NCBI GenBank assembly: GCA_013112725.1
Contig: JABFFZ010000021.1
Location: 1-64,000, forward strand
Origin: Chloroflexota bacterium
GTDB taxonomy: Bacteria; Chloroflexota; Anaerolineae; Promineifilales; Promineifilaceae
Direction of reading: 5' to 3'
Length of the DNA: 64,000 nucleotides
How positions within the stretch are numbered: position 1 is the first letter of the stretch; each line of letters begins with the position of its first letter. This document shows, piece after piece, positions 26,530 through 34,094 of the stretch. Position numbers and translations under genes: made by a program. The notes under the pieces are model-generated. The model made no database searches. It had not been told where the DNA came from and saw only the letters and a list, made by a program, of their open reading frames with translations.

Positions 26530-26566
26530 AGAGATCTGATTTCTCGAAGAAATCGGCTCTCTTTTT
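26530..26566 (+). terminator. Rho-independent terminator of GNAT gene
   Basis: A near-perfect stem (AGAGATCTGATTTCT with AGAAATCGGCTCTCT) around CGA is followed by TTTTT. It sits between the convergent GNAT and antiporter genes. Confidence 0.85.
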
Positions 26567-26567
26567 G

Positions 26568-27650
26568 TTAAAGGAAGAAAAAGCCCACGCCCAAAATCAC
26601 ATACACCGTCAGCAGCATAGCCCCTTCCAGCCAGTTGCTTTCGCCATCCAGCGACACCAGCGCGGCCACAAATGCCGCCGCGACCATGGCCGCCACCTCA
26701 AACTGGTTAAACTCCAAGGGCATCGGATTGCCCAACAGCAGGCTGATGAAGACCAACAAAGGGGCGACAAAGAGGGCGACTTGCAGGCTGGAACCGATGG
26801 CAATGCTCAGGCTCAAATCCATCTTGTTTTTGATGGCTACCTGCACCGCTACCAAATGTTCGGCTACGTTACCTACCAGGGGGATGAGGATGATGCCCAG
26901 GAAAAACTCGCTTAACCCCAACTCTTGCGTAACCGGTTCTACCGCCCCTACCAGCACTTCACTGAGATAGACGATCAAAGCGACGGCGATGACCAGGATG
27001 ATGAGGGCATGGCGGATGCTCCACCCTTCCGGGGCGTGGGCCTCACGAATCAGGGGGTCTCCTTCTTCGCTGGGGGTGGTGAAAGAGTAAATGACGGAAA
27101 GCGTATAAACTACCAGCATGGCAACCGCTGCGCCAATGCTCAACCCTTCCACGGCGTAGAAGTCCGGCTCAAGCGACCAGTTGAAAAGCGAGGGGATGCC
27201 GATGGCGACGACAGCCAGGATGAGCATGGTGGCGTCTATATTGGCGCTGCGCCGGTTAAATTTCTGCGGGCCGTTTTTCAGGCCCCCTGCCAGCAGGGAA
27301 ACGCCCAATACCAGCAAGATATTACCCAGAATGGAGCCGGTAATGGATGCCAATACCAGACTGATCAAGCCGGCGCGCAAGGCGGAAAAAGCGATGATGA
27401 GTTCGGCCGCGTTACCCAGGGTGGCGTTGAGCAGCCCACCGGCGCGTTGCCCTACTTTGTCGGCCAGGGCTTCGGTGGCGTGCCCGATCATGCCGGCTAA
27501 TGGAATGATGCCGATGGCGGCCATTAGAAAAACAGCGATGGCATTGCCATGCGTTAATTCCAGAAAAACAGCAATAGGAATGCCTAAACTGAGCAGCAGG
27601 AGAACCGGGCCAAGACCCACTGTATGTTGTATTCGTGTAAATGTGTTCAA
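26568..27650 (-). CDS. cax: Calcium/proton antiporter
   Basis: This 360-aa protein has about eleven membrane segments and is of the Ca2+:cation antiporter superfamily. The two alpha repeats are clear: LGNAAELIIAFSALRAG with SITGSILGN in the first half, and GNVAEHLVAVQVAIKNKMDL with SIAIGSSLQVALF in the second. Glu in each GNxAE motif binds calcium. It exports Ca2+ in exchange for protons across the cytoplasmic membrane. It is divergent from the HtrA-type protease gene, about 60 bp between starts. Confidence 0.95.
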   Translation of the reverse strand: MNTFTRIQHTVGLGPVLLLLSLGIPIAVFLELTHGNAIAVFLMAAIGIIPLAGMIGHATEALADKVGQRAGGLLNATLGNAAELIIAFSALRAGLISLVLASITGSILGNILLVLGVSLLAGGLKNGPQKFNRRSANIDATMLILAVVAIGIPSLFNWSLEPDFYAVEGLSIGAAVAMLVVYTLSVIYSFTTPSEEGDPLIREAHAPEGWSIRHALIILVIAVALIVYLSEVLVGAVEPVTQELGLSEFFLGIILIPLVGNVAEHLVAVQVAIKNKMDLSLSIAIGSSLQVALFVAPLLVFISLLLGNPMPLEFNQFEVAAMVAAAFVAALVSLDGESNWLEGAMLLTVYVILGVGFFFL

Positions 27651-27711
27651 CTTTCCCTTCCTGATTTTTGAGATTTGCTTATTGCCGGATGGGGATTATA
27701 AACTTGGTGGA

Positions 27712-28866
27712 ATGGTTAGAAAAATAGCAATTTTTATGGTTTTTTGGTTGTTGGTGGGATGTGGGGCATCCAGGGGCACGGCCGTGCCCCTACCCTTACC
27801 CACCCCCACCCCCACAACGCCCCCGCTGCCTGCTGACAGCCCGGCTCTGCCCACCGCTTTGCCGGATGATCTGTTGGCGCCCATTGACGTGGAGGAGCAG
27901 TTGGTGACAAACCTGTATGGGCGGGTAGGGCCGTCGGTGGTGCATATTACGGCGCAGGTGGTGACGATGAACTTCTTCTTTGGCCCTATGCCCAGTGAAG
28001 GTACCGGTTCGGGGTTTGTGTACGATGAGGCGGGGCACATTATTACCAATTATCATGTCATTCAGGGGGCGACCGGGCTGACGGTGCGCTTTTCGGATGA
28101 ACGGAGTGTGCCGGCGCAGGTGGTGGGGGTTGACCCGGCTAATGATCTGGCGGTGCTTCAGGTGGATGTGCCGCCGGCGGAGTTGACGCCGCTGGAATTG
28201 GGTGATTCGGCCAGTTTGCAGGTAGGGATGCGGGCGGTGGCCATTGGCAATCCGTTTGGCCTCGACCGCACCTTGACGATGGGGGTGATCAGTGCGTTGG
28301 GACGGCCGTTGGAAACCGACAACAACAATACCATCTTCAACGTCATCCAGACCGACGCCGCCATCAACCCCGGTAATTCTGGCGGGCCGCTGCTGGATTC
28401 ACGCGGGCTGGTTATTGGCGTCAATACCGCTATCCGCGAAGGGGCGCAGGGCATTGGTTTTGCCGTGCCGGTAAACACCGTGAAGCGGATCGTCCCAGTG
28501 CTGATTGAAAAGGGCGCCTATCCCCACCCCTGGTTAGGGTTTCTGGGCTACGATATTTCGCCGGAACTGGCCCAGGCGTTGGGGCTGCCGGTGACGCGGG
28601 GTATTCTGATTGCGCAGTTATACCGGGAGGGGCCGGCCTTGCCGGCAGGCATTCGCGGCGCACAGCAGCAGGTGATTGTGGGTAACCGGCGCTATCTGGT
28701 GGGTGGGGATGTGTTGACGGCCGTGAACGATACCCCCGTCACCAGTTGGATGCGCTTGCATGAATACCTGGAGTTGAATACGCAGGCCGGCGAAATGGTT
28801 ACCCTGACGCTACTGCGGGATAACCAGGAAATCCGTGTAGAACTCATTTTAGGCGTGCAACCCTGA
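27712..28866 (+). CDS. HtrA/DegP-type serine protease lipoprotein with PDZ domain
   Basis: The protein is 384 aa from the ATG at 27712, where a lipoprotein signal begins (IAIFMVFWLLVGC, Cys near 17). A Pro/Thr-rich linker (20-45) leads to an S1C trypsin fold with catalytic His in ITNYHVIQGA, Asp in ANDLAVLQV and Ser in NPGNSGGPLLD. A C-terminal PDZ domain (about 285-380) includes LVGGDVLTAVNDTPV. It degrades or refolds damaged envelope proteins. The frame is open further upstream, but that part is antisense to cax and lacks a signal. Confidence 0.93.
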   Translation: MVRKIAIFMVFWLLVGCGASRGTAVPLPLPTPTPTTPPLPADSPALPTALPDDLLAPIDVEEQLVTNLYGRVGPSVVHITAQVVTMNFFFGPMPSEGTGSGFVYDEAGHIITNYHVIQGATGLTVRFSDERSVPAQVVGVDPANDLAVLQVDVPPAELTPLELGDSASLQVGMRAVAIGNPFGLDRTLTMGVISALGRPLETDNNNTIFNVIQTDAAINPGNSGGPLLDSRGLVIGVNTAIREGAQGIGFAVPVNTVKRIVPVLIEKGAYPHPWLGFLGYDISPELAQALGLPVTRGILIAQLYREGPALPAGIRGAQQQVIVGNRRYLVGGDVLTAVNDTPVTSWMRLHEYLELNTQAGEMVTLTLLRDNQEIRVELILGVQP

Positions 28867-28937
28867 GCCACAAACAGCCATCCTGGCGTTAGCCGCTTCT
28901 TAACTGGCCCAGGCTACACTTTCGGAAAAGAAGTAAT

Positions 28938-29009
28938 TGCGTAATTGGGGTAATTGCGTTATGGAGTCACCAATTACCCAATTACCAAATTACCAAATTA
29001 CCAAATTAC
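28938..29009. repeat. Tandem-word inverted spacer (word TAATTGGG)
   Basis: GTAATTGCGTAATTGGGG is mirrored by CAATTACCCAATTACCAAAT and further AATTACC units. It lies upstream of galE. The same word recurs at 30327, 32283 and 48100. Confidence 0.88.
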
Positions 29010-29031
29010 TCCCTAAAAAAGGTATATATTT

Positions 29032-30015
29032 ATGAAAATTCTGGTAACTGGCGGCGCCGGGTATATCGGCAGTATTGCGGTGGAATGTTTGATCAAGGCG
29101 GGTGAAGAGGTGGTTGTCTTTGACAATCTTTACCAGGGGCATCGGGATGCCGTTCACCCGGAGGCGGTGTTTGTGGAAGGGGATCTGGCGGACAAAACGG
29201 CCGTCGAAAACACCATTGCCACCCACAAACCGGACGGCATCATGCACTTTGCCTCCTACACCCTGGTAGGCGAATCCATGGAACGGCCGTTTCTCTACCT
29301 GCGTGATAACATTGTCAACGGCCTCAACCTGCTGGAAAGCGCCGTGCAGCATGGCGTGAAGGGATTCATCCTCTCCTCCACCGCTAACTTGTTTGACGAC
29401 CCGGAGCGGATGCCCATTGACGAAAACGAGCGTATTGTGCCCGGCAGTCCCTATGGCGAATCGAAAAATATCATCGAACGTTACCTGTACTGGATGGATC
29501 GGCTGTATGGGATGCGCTACACCTGCCTGCGCTACTTCAACGCCTGCGGCGCCACCGAAGAGCGCGGCGAAGACCATGACCCGGAAACCCACCTGATTCC
29601 GCTGGTGCTGGAAGTGGCCCTGGGCAAACGGGACAATATCACCATTTTTGGCGACGATTACAATACCCCCGATGGCTCTTGTGTGCGCGACTACATTCAT
29701 GTGGTGGATCTGGCTGAGGCACACATTCTGGCCATGCGCGCCTTGCTCAATGGGGGGCCAAGCGGCAAGTATAATCTGGGCAACGGCCGTGGCTACAGCG
29801 TCAAAGATGTCATCCAGACTGCCCGCGATGTGACCGGGCATCCCATTCCCGCCGTCGTCGGCGCCCGCCGCCCCGGCGACCCGGACGTGCTGATCGCCAG
29901 CAGTGAAAGCATCAATCATGATCTGAACTGGCAGCCTCGCTACGCCAATCTGCGCACCATCATCGAAACCGCCTGGAACTGGCACGTGGCGCACCCGGAT
30001 GGGTACGGCCGTTAA
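29032..30015 (+). CDS. galE: UDP-glucose 4-epimerase
   Basis: This 327-aa extended SDR enzyme has an NAD-binding TGGAGYIGS at the N-terminus, the GDLADK acidic site, [11 protein letters not shown] at the position of the usual SS-A-VYG motif, and the catalytic YGESK (Y...K). [20 protein letters not shown] and [12 protein letters not shown] are GalE signatures. It interconverts UDP-glucose and UDP-galactose for surface sugars. It stands alone between two spacers of the TAATTGGG class. A specific relative acting on another UDP-sugar is possible. Confidence 0.92.
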   Translation: MKILVTGGAGYIGSIAVECLIKAGEEVVVFDNLYQGHRDAVHPEAVFVEGDLADKTAVENTIATHKPDGIMHFASYTLVGESMERPFLYLRDNIVNGLNLLESAVQHGVKGFILSSTANLFDDPERMPIDENERIVPGSPYGESKNIIERYLYWMDRLYGMRYTCLRYFNACGATEERGEDHDPETHLIPLVLEVALGKRDNITIFGDDYNTPDGSCVRDYIHVVDLAEAHILAMRALLNGGPSGKYNLGNGRGYSVKDVIQTARDVTGHPIPAVVGARRPGDPDVLIASSESINHDLNWQPRYANLRTIIETAWNWHVAHPDGYGR

Positions 30016-30063
30016 GTAGATTGGTTCAATCTTTGAGATTGAACCAATCTTCCCCCCCCCTCC

Positions 30064-30091
30064 TTGACACGGCCGTCCAATTGCATAAAAT
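30064..30091 (+). promoter_or_regulatory. Sigma-70-type promoter, probably leaderless
   Basis: TTGACA (30064-30069), a 16-nt spacer containing CGGCCGT of an octamer, and TAAAAT (30086-30091). The ATG at 30100 is 8 bases after the -10 box, so transcription would start at or within two bases of the start codon. Confidence 0.65.
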
Positions 30092-30099
30092 TAGAACAT

Positions 30100-30339
30100 A
30101 TGAGCGACAATTGGATTCGGGCAAGCGAAATTTCCACCTATCTCTACTGCCGCCGCGCCTGGTGGCTGAAACGCAAACAGGGCGCACAGCCGCAAAACGT
30201 CCACGAGTTACAAAAAGGGACGGCGTATCATCGGCAACACGGCCGTGTCGTCGTCCAATCTATCTGGGCGCGGCGCGTGGCATACCTGCTGCTATTTGTC
30301 ACGATAGCCCTTTTTGTCTATCAGTTGGTAATTGGGTAA
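30100..30339 (+). CDS. Cas4-like PD-(D/E)XK nuclease, N-terminal part
   Basis: This 79-aa product has SEISTYLYCRRAWWLKRKQG, the N-terminal cysteine helix of Cas4-type nucleases, then an HRQHGR segment and a transmembrane helix (VAYLLLFVTIALFVYQLVI). The stop is supplied by a TAATTGGG-type spacer. The catalytic acidic residues and the other three cluster cysteines are in the next frame, at 30387-30923. The two pieces look like one iron-sulfur nuclease gene split by a repeat. It is not adjacent to cas genes or a CRISPR array. Confidence 0.72.
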   Translation: MSDNWIRASEISTYLYCRRAWWLKRKQGAQPQNVHELQKGTAYHRQHGRVVVQSIWARRVAYLLLFVTIALFVYQLVIG

Positions 30340-30375
30340 TTGGGTAACTAAGTAATTACCCAATTACCCAATTAC
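30327..30375. repeat. Tandem-word inverted spacer splitting the Cas4-like gene
   Basis: TAATTGGGTAATTGGGTAAC is mirrored by TAATTACCCAATTACCCAAT. It lies exactly between the two halves of the Cas4-like nuclease. Confidence 0.88.
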
Positions 30376-30386
30376 TTTCTTCTAAA

Positions 30387-30923
30387 ATGGCAATCGGCGT
30401 TTTCTCCCTTGCTATTGGTTTACTCCTGCTGGCCCTGGCCTTAGGGCTGTGGCTCTGGTCGCGCAACCTGGAGGAGGAAGCCGGGCTGCCAGATGGCAAC
30501 GTCATTTACACCGACGCCGGGAGCACCTGGTTTAGCAACAATGACGCCCTGGTCTCCACTCATCTGCGCCTGACGGGGAAGCCGGATTATCTGGTGGAAG
30601 AGTCCAACGGCATGATAGTGCCGGTGGAGCTAAAATCCAGCGCCGCTCCCGCCGAACCGCACGAAGGCCACATCCTGCAACTGGCTGCCTACTGCCTGCT
30701 GGTGGAAGAAAACTATGGCATCCGCCCCACCTATGGCATTATCCAATACAACGATAAGTCGTTTGCGGTGGATTACACGCCAGAGCTAGAGGATGATTTG
30801 CTTGACCTGCTGGCCGATATGCGCGCCGACCTGTTCGCCCCGGACGTAGATCGCGACCACAACGACTGGATACGCTGCACCCGCTGTGGTGTGCGCGGCG
30901 CATGTGTGCAGCGGCTTGGGTAA
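30387..30923 (+). CDS. Cas4-like PD-(D/E)XK nuclease, C-terminal part
   Basis: This 178-aa product begins with a hydrophobic helix (residues 3-25). The nuclease core follows: LTGKPDYLVEE (metal Asp), MIVPVELKSS (E-x-K) and HILQLAAYCLLVEENYG (QxxxY). A terminal CTRCGVRGAC supplies three cysteines. Together with the single N-terminal Cys in the preceding frame they complete the four-Cys 4Fe-4S pattern of Cas4/AddB-like nucleases. The stop is again within a tandem-word spacer. The frame differs from that of the N-terminal part. Confidence 0.8.
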   Translation: MAIGVFSLAIGLLLLALALGLWLWSRNLEEEAGLPDGNVIYTDAGSTWFSNNDALVSTHLRLTGKPDYLVEESNGMIVPVELKSSAAPAEPHEGHILQLAAYCLLVEENYGIRPTYGIIQYNDKSFAVDYTPELEDDLLDLLADMRADLFAPDVDRDHNDWIRCTRCGVRGACVQRLG

Positions 30924-30985
30924 TCCGTGATCTGTAATCCGAAGATGGACCGATTACGAATTACGTTTTACGGATTACGAAGTAT
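30922..30985. repeat. Tandem-word inverted spacer (word GTAATCC)
   Basis: TAATCCGTGATCTGTAATCC is followed by complementary CGATTACGAATTACG and ACGGATTACG units. It lies between the Cas4-like gene and hisS. Confidence 0.8.
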
Positions 30986-31019
30986 AATCATCCGCATCCT
31001 TAAACCTTTGGAGGGTAGT

Positions 31020-32285
31020 GTGACCACCATACAACGGGCGAAGGGGATGCAGGATGTTCTCCCCGCTGATCGCCGCTATTGGGATTTAGTGATAGACACG
31101 GCCGTGACCCTGGCACAACGGTACGGCTTCCAACGCATAGATTTACCCATTCTGGAATACACCGAACTGTATCACCGGGGGGTGGGTGATGCCTCTGACT
31201 TTTTTGTCAAAAAAGAGACCTACGAAGTAGAAGAATCCGAAGGCGTCAGCCTGACACTGCGGCCAGAATTTACGGCCGGTTTTATGCGCGCCTACATTCA
31301 AAATGGGATGGCCAGTTGGCCGCAGCCGGTGAAGCTTTACACCATCGGCCCTGCCTTTCGCCGCGAACGGCAGCAGGCCGGCCGTTACCGCCAGCACAGC
31401 CAGTTCAACTGCGAAATTTTGGGCGAAATTGATCCCGCCGCTGACCTGGAAGTGATGCTGTTAGCCATGAATTTGTATCGGGAATTGGGTTATAAAGGGT
31501 TGACCTTCCAGCTCAACAGCACCGGCTGCCCCACATGCAAACCGGTCTACGTGGACGCGCTCAAAACGTACCTCACCGACTACCTGCCCAACCTGGCCCC
31601 CATTGACCAGGAACGGCTGCGGCGCAATCCGCTGCGCATCCTGGATAGCAAAGAGCCGGGCATGGATGAACTTCTGGCAAACGCGCCGCACATTATTGAT
31701 TACCTGTGTGACGATTGCGAAGATCACTTCAACGAACTGCGTGGGCTGCTGGATGACCTGGATCAGAGCTACACCATCAATTTCCGGCTGGTGCGGGGGA
31801 TTGATTATTACACCAAGACGGTGTTTGAGGTGTGGGCGGAAGGCATTGGGGCGCAGGCGGCCGTGTGCGGCGGGGGGCGGTATGATGGGCTGGCGGAAAG
31901 CATTGGCGGCCCGGCTACGCCTGGCGTCGGTTTTGGCAGCGGCATTGAGCGCATCATTCTCGGTTTGCAGGAGGCCGGCATTGAGCCGCCCACCATACCG
32001 GAGCCGGAAATCCTGGTGGCCCATTTTGGCGGCGTCACCAAAACGGTCGCGGTGCAACTGACATTCCGTTTGCGTTCAGCCGGTATTGGCGCCCGGCTGG
32101 CCTTTGCCCGTGAGCGGCGCAGCCTGAAAAGCCAGATGCGCGAGGCCAATAAACACAACATCAAGACCGTCCTCATCCTGGGCGAAGAAGAAGTGGCGCA
32201 AGGGCTGGTGGTAGTACGGCCGTTAGACGGCGACGAGCAGCATTCCATTCCTTTGGATGAGGTGGTTTCTTTGTTGAAGAAGTAA
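31020..32285 (+). CDS. hisS: Histidyl-tRNA synthetase
   Basis: The protein is 421 aa from the GTG at 31020, which follows a strong GGAGGG site; upstream in-frame codons come from the spacer repeat. Class II motifs are present: RAKGMQDVLPADRRYW, GPAFRRERQQAGRYRQHSQ (motif 2), LVRGIDYYTKTVFE and GFGSGIERI (motif 3), plus a C-terminal anticodon-binding domain. It charges tRNA-His. The length is normal. The TAA stop starts a TAATTGGG-word spacer before nadK. Confidence 0.97.
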   Translation: MTTIQRAKGMQDVLPADRRYWDLVIDTAVTLAQRYGFQRIDLPILEYTELYHRGVGDASDFFVKKETYEVEESEGVSLTLRPEFTAGFMRAYIQNGMASWPQPVKLYTIGPAFRRERQQAGRYRQHSQFNCEILGEIDPAADLEVMLLAMNLYRELGYKGLTFQLNSTGCPTCKPVYVDALKTYLTDYLPNLAPIDQERLRRNPLRILDSKEPGMDELLANAPHIIDYLCDDCEDHFNELRGLLDDLDQSYTINFRLVRGIDYYTKTVFEVWAEGIGAQAAVCGGGRYDGLAESIGGPATPGVGFGSGIERIILGLQEAGIEPPTIPEPEILVAHFGGVTKTVAVQLTFRLRSAGIGARLAFARERRSLKSQMREANKHNIKTVLILGEEEVAQGLVVVRPLDGDEQHSIPLDEVVSLLKK

Positions 32286-32322
32286 TTGGGTAATTACGTA
32301 ATGACCCAATTATCTAATTACT
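32283..32322. repeat. Tandem-word inverted spacer (word TAATTGGG)
   Basis: TAATTGGGTAATTACGTAAT is mirrored by CCCAATTATCTAATTAC. It includes the hisS stop and ends 6 bases before the nadK start. Confidence 0.82.
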
Positions 32323-32327
32323 CTTCT

Positions 32328-33164
32328 ATGCACACCATCGGCATTCTCCACCACCCACGAATTCCGGCGTCACGGCCGTTGGCCGATGAAGTGTATGGCT
32401 GGCTGGCCGGTCAGGGAGTGCGCGCCTGGATTTCTTCTACCTGGGATATGACCGAGATTCGGCCAGAGGTGAAGGAAAGCCAACTGCTGGTGGTCTTGGG
32501 CGGTGATGGCTCGTTGTTGCAGGCGTCGCGTATTTCTATTGCCTGTGGCGTGCCTCTCTTTGGCATCAATTTGGGTAAGGTGGGCTTTCTCAGTGAAGCG
32601 CAGCCGGAGGAGTGGCAGTCTAAATTGTCACGAGTGTTGGCCGGTGAGTTTTGGATTGAAAAACGATTGATGTTGAATGCGGCGCTGGAGCGCGACGGCC
32701 GTATCACCCACACCTTCACCGCCCTCAATGACGTGGTGGTAGGGCGGGGGGCGCAGGCGCGGGTGGTCAATTTTCAACTATCGGTGGATGGCGATCTGGT
32801 GACGACCTATGCCGCCGACGCCATGATTGTGGCTACCCCCACCGGTTCCACGGCCTATGCCATGGCGGCGGGTGGCCCGCTGCTGCCGCCGCAGTTACCG
32901 AACTTTGTGGTGCTGCCAGTGGCCGCCCATCTCAGTTTTAACCGGGCGCTGATTTTGCATGAAACGGCCGTGATCGCCATTAAAATCAACATGGATCATG
33001 AGGCGTACATTACGCCCGATGGACAGCACGGCATTGTGGCCCACAATGATGATGTAGTTATCATCAAACGGGACGCCAATTTTTGTACCTTTGCCCGTGT
33101 GGAAAGCACCGGCTACTTTTATCGCCGCCTAATGGCCCGGCTGGGGCATATGCGGCAGGAGTAA
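32328..33164 (+). CDS. nadK: NAD kinase
   Basis: The protein is 278 aa from the ATG at 32328 (MHTIGILHHPR); an in-frame ATG at 32286 lies in the spacer. Signature motifs: VVLGGDGSLLQASR (GGDG), GINLGKVGFLSE, LNDVVVGRG, and DAMIVATPTGSTAYAMAAGG. It phosphorylates NAD to NADP. It is followed after 23 bases by a TPR/zinc membrane protein and then recN, a rightward run of housekeeping genes. Confidence 0.96.
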   Translation: MHTIGILHHPRIPASRPLADEVYGWLAGQGVRAWISSTWDMTEIRPEVKESQLLVVLGGDGSLLQASRISIACGVPLFGINLGKVGFLSEAQPEEWQSKLSRVLAGEFWIEKRLMLNAALERDGRITHTFTALNDVVVGRGAQARVVNFQLSVDGDLVTTYAADAMIVATPTGSTAYAMAAGGPLLPPQLPNFVVLPVAAHLSFNRALILHETAVIAIKINMDHEAYITPDGQHGIVAHNDDVVIIKRDANFCTFARVESTGYFYRRLMARLGHMRQE

Positions 33165-33187
33165 CTGCTCACTAACAGGAAACATTT

Positions 33188-34090
33188 ATGGATATAAACC
33201 AACCAAGAATTCGCTCGCTGATGCGGCAGGCAAGCCGGGTAGAAGAAGCGGGCAAACGGGCTGCCGCTGAACAGCTATACCGGCAAATTTTGGATGAAGC
33301 GCCGGAGACGGAGGCGGCCTGGTTAGGGCTGGCGCGCATGGCTGCCAATCCGGCGGCGCAGGCGGAGGCGTATGAGCGGGCGTTGGCACTGAACCCGGAG
33401 AATAAAGAAGCCAAAGTGGGGCTGGCCGATTTGCGCGGCGACCCGGTGCCGGGCGCCTGGCGCAAAGAGGTGGAGGCAGCCCGGCTGCCAGAGCCGGAGC
33501 CCATGCCGGTTGTGAAGAAGGAAGTGGTTGCGGCTACGGCTACGGCCGTTACCGCCCCCGCCGCCGATGACCACACCGAAACCTACGAGTTCACTTGCTA
33601 CCGCCATCCCGACCGGGGTACATCGCTGCGCTGTTACAACTGTCACAACCCCATTTGCGCCAGTTGCACCAACAAAACCTCCGTTGGTTATCTCTGCCCG
33701 GACTGCAAACGGGATTTGGAAGACAAATTTTTCAACGCCTCCGCCACCGATTACATCATTGCCGCCCTGGTCTCTTTGCCCCTGAGTCTGATTGCCGGGT
33801 ATCTGGTCTGGCGTTTAGGTGGCGGCTTCTTTTTCATCTTCATTATGATTTTTATCGGCGGCGCGGTGGGTGGTCTGATTGGTCGCTTGACCAAAAAGGC
33901 GATTGGTGGGCGGCGCGGCCGTTACCTGCCCCATCTCGTGCTGGTTATGATGGTGATGGGGGTGGTGATACCTGGTCTACCCATTTTACTGTCGGCAATG
34001 GCTGGTAGTGGCGGGGCGCTGTTTGCCTTTATTACCCCGGCCGTCTATCTCTTTGTGGCCGGCGGCTCGGCGTTTTATTGGATGAAGTGA
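33188..34090 (+). CDS. TPR-like, zinc-binding membrane protein
   Basis: This 300-aa protein has a TPR-like helical region at 8-85 (AAAEQLYRQILDEAPETEAA). A B-box-like zinc module follows at about 135-180 (CYRHPDRGTSLRCYNCHNPI, CASC, CPDC). The C-terminal half has about four membrane helices, with KKAIGGRRGRY between pairs. Such zinc-TM proteins are common in Chloroflexota and have no known function. It has an AGGAAA ribosome site and is followed 4 bases later by recN, so they are cotranscribed. Confidence 0.82.
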   Translation: MDINQPRIRSLMRQASRVEEAGKRAAAEQLYRQILDEAPETEAAWLGLARMAANPAAQAEAYERALALNPENKEAKVGLADLRGDPVPGAWRKEVEAARLPEPEPMPVVKKEVVAATATAVTAPAADDHTETYEFTCYRHPDRGTSLRCYNCHNPICASCTNKTSVGYLCPDCKRDLEDKFFNASATDYIIAALVSLPLSLIAGYLVWRLGGGFFFIFIMIFIGGAVGGLIGRLTKKAIGGRRGRYLPHLVLVMMVMGVVIPGLPILLSAMAGSGGALFAFITPAVYLFVAGGSAFYWMK

Positions 34091-34094
34091 GAGT

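Noticed and set aside
27181-27711. Long N-terminal extension of the HtrA-type protease frame
   Set aside because: It is antisense to the antiporter gene; the lipoprotein signal peptide starts at 27712.
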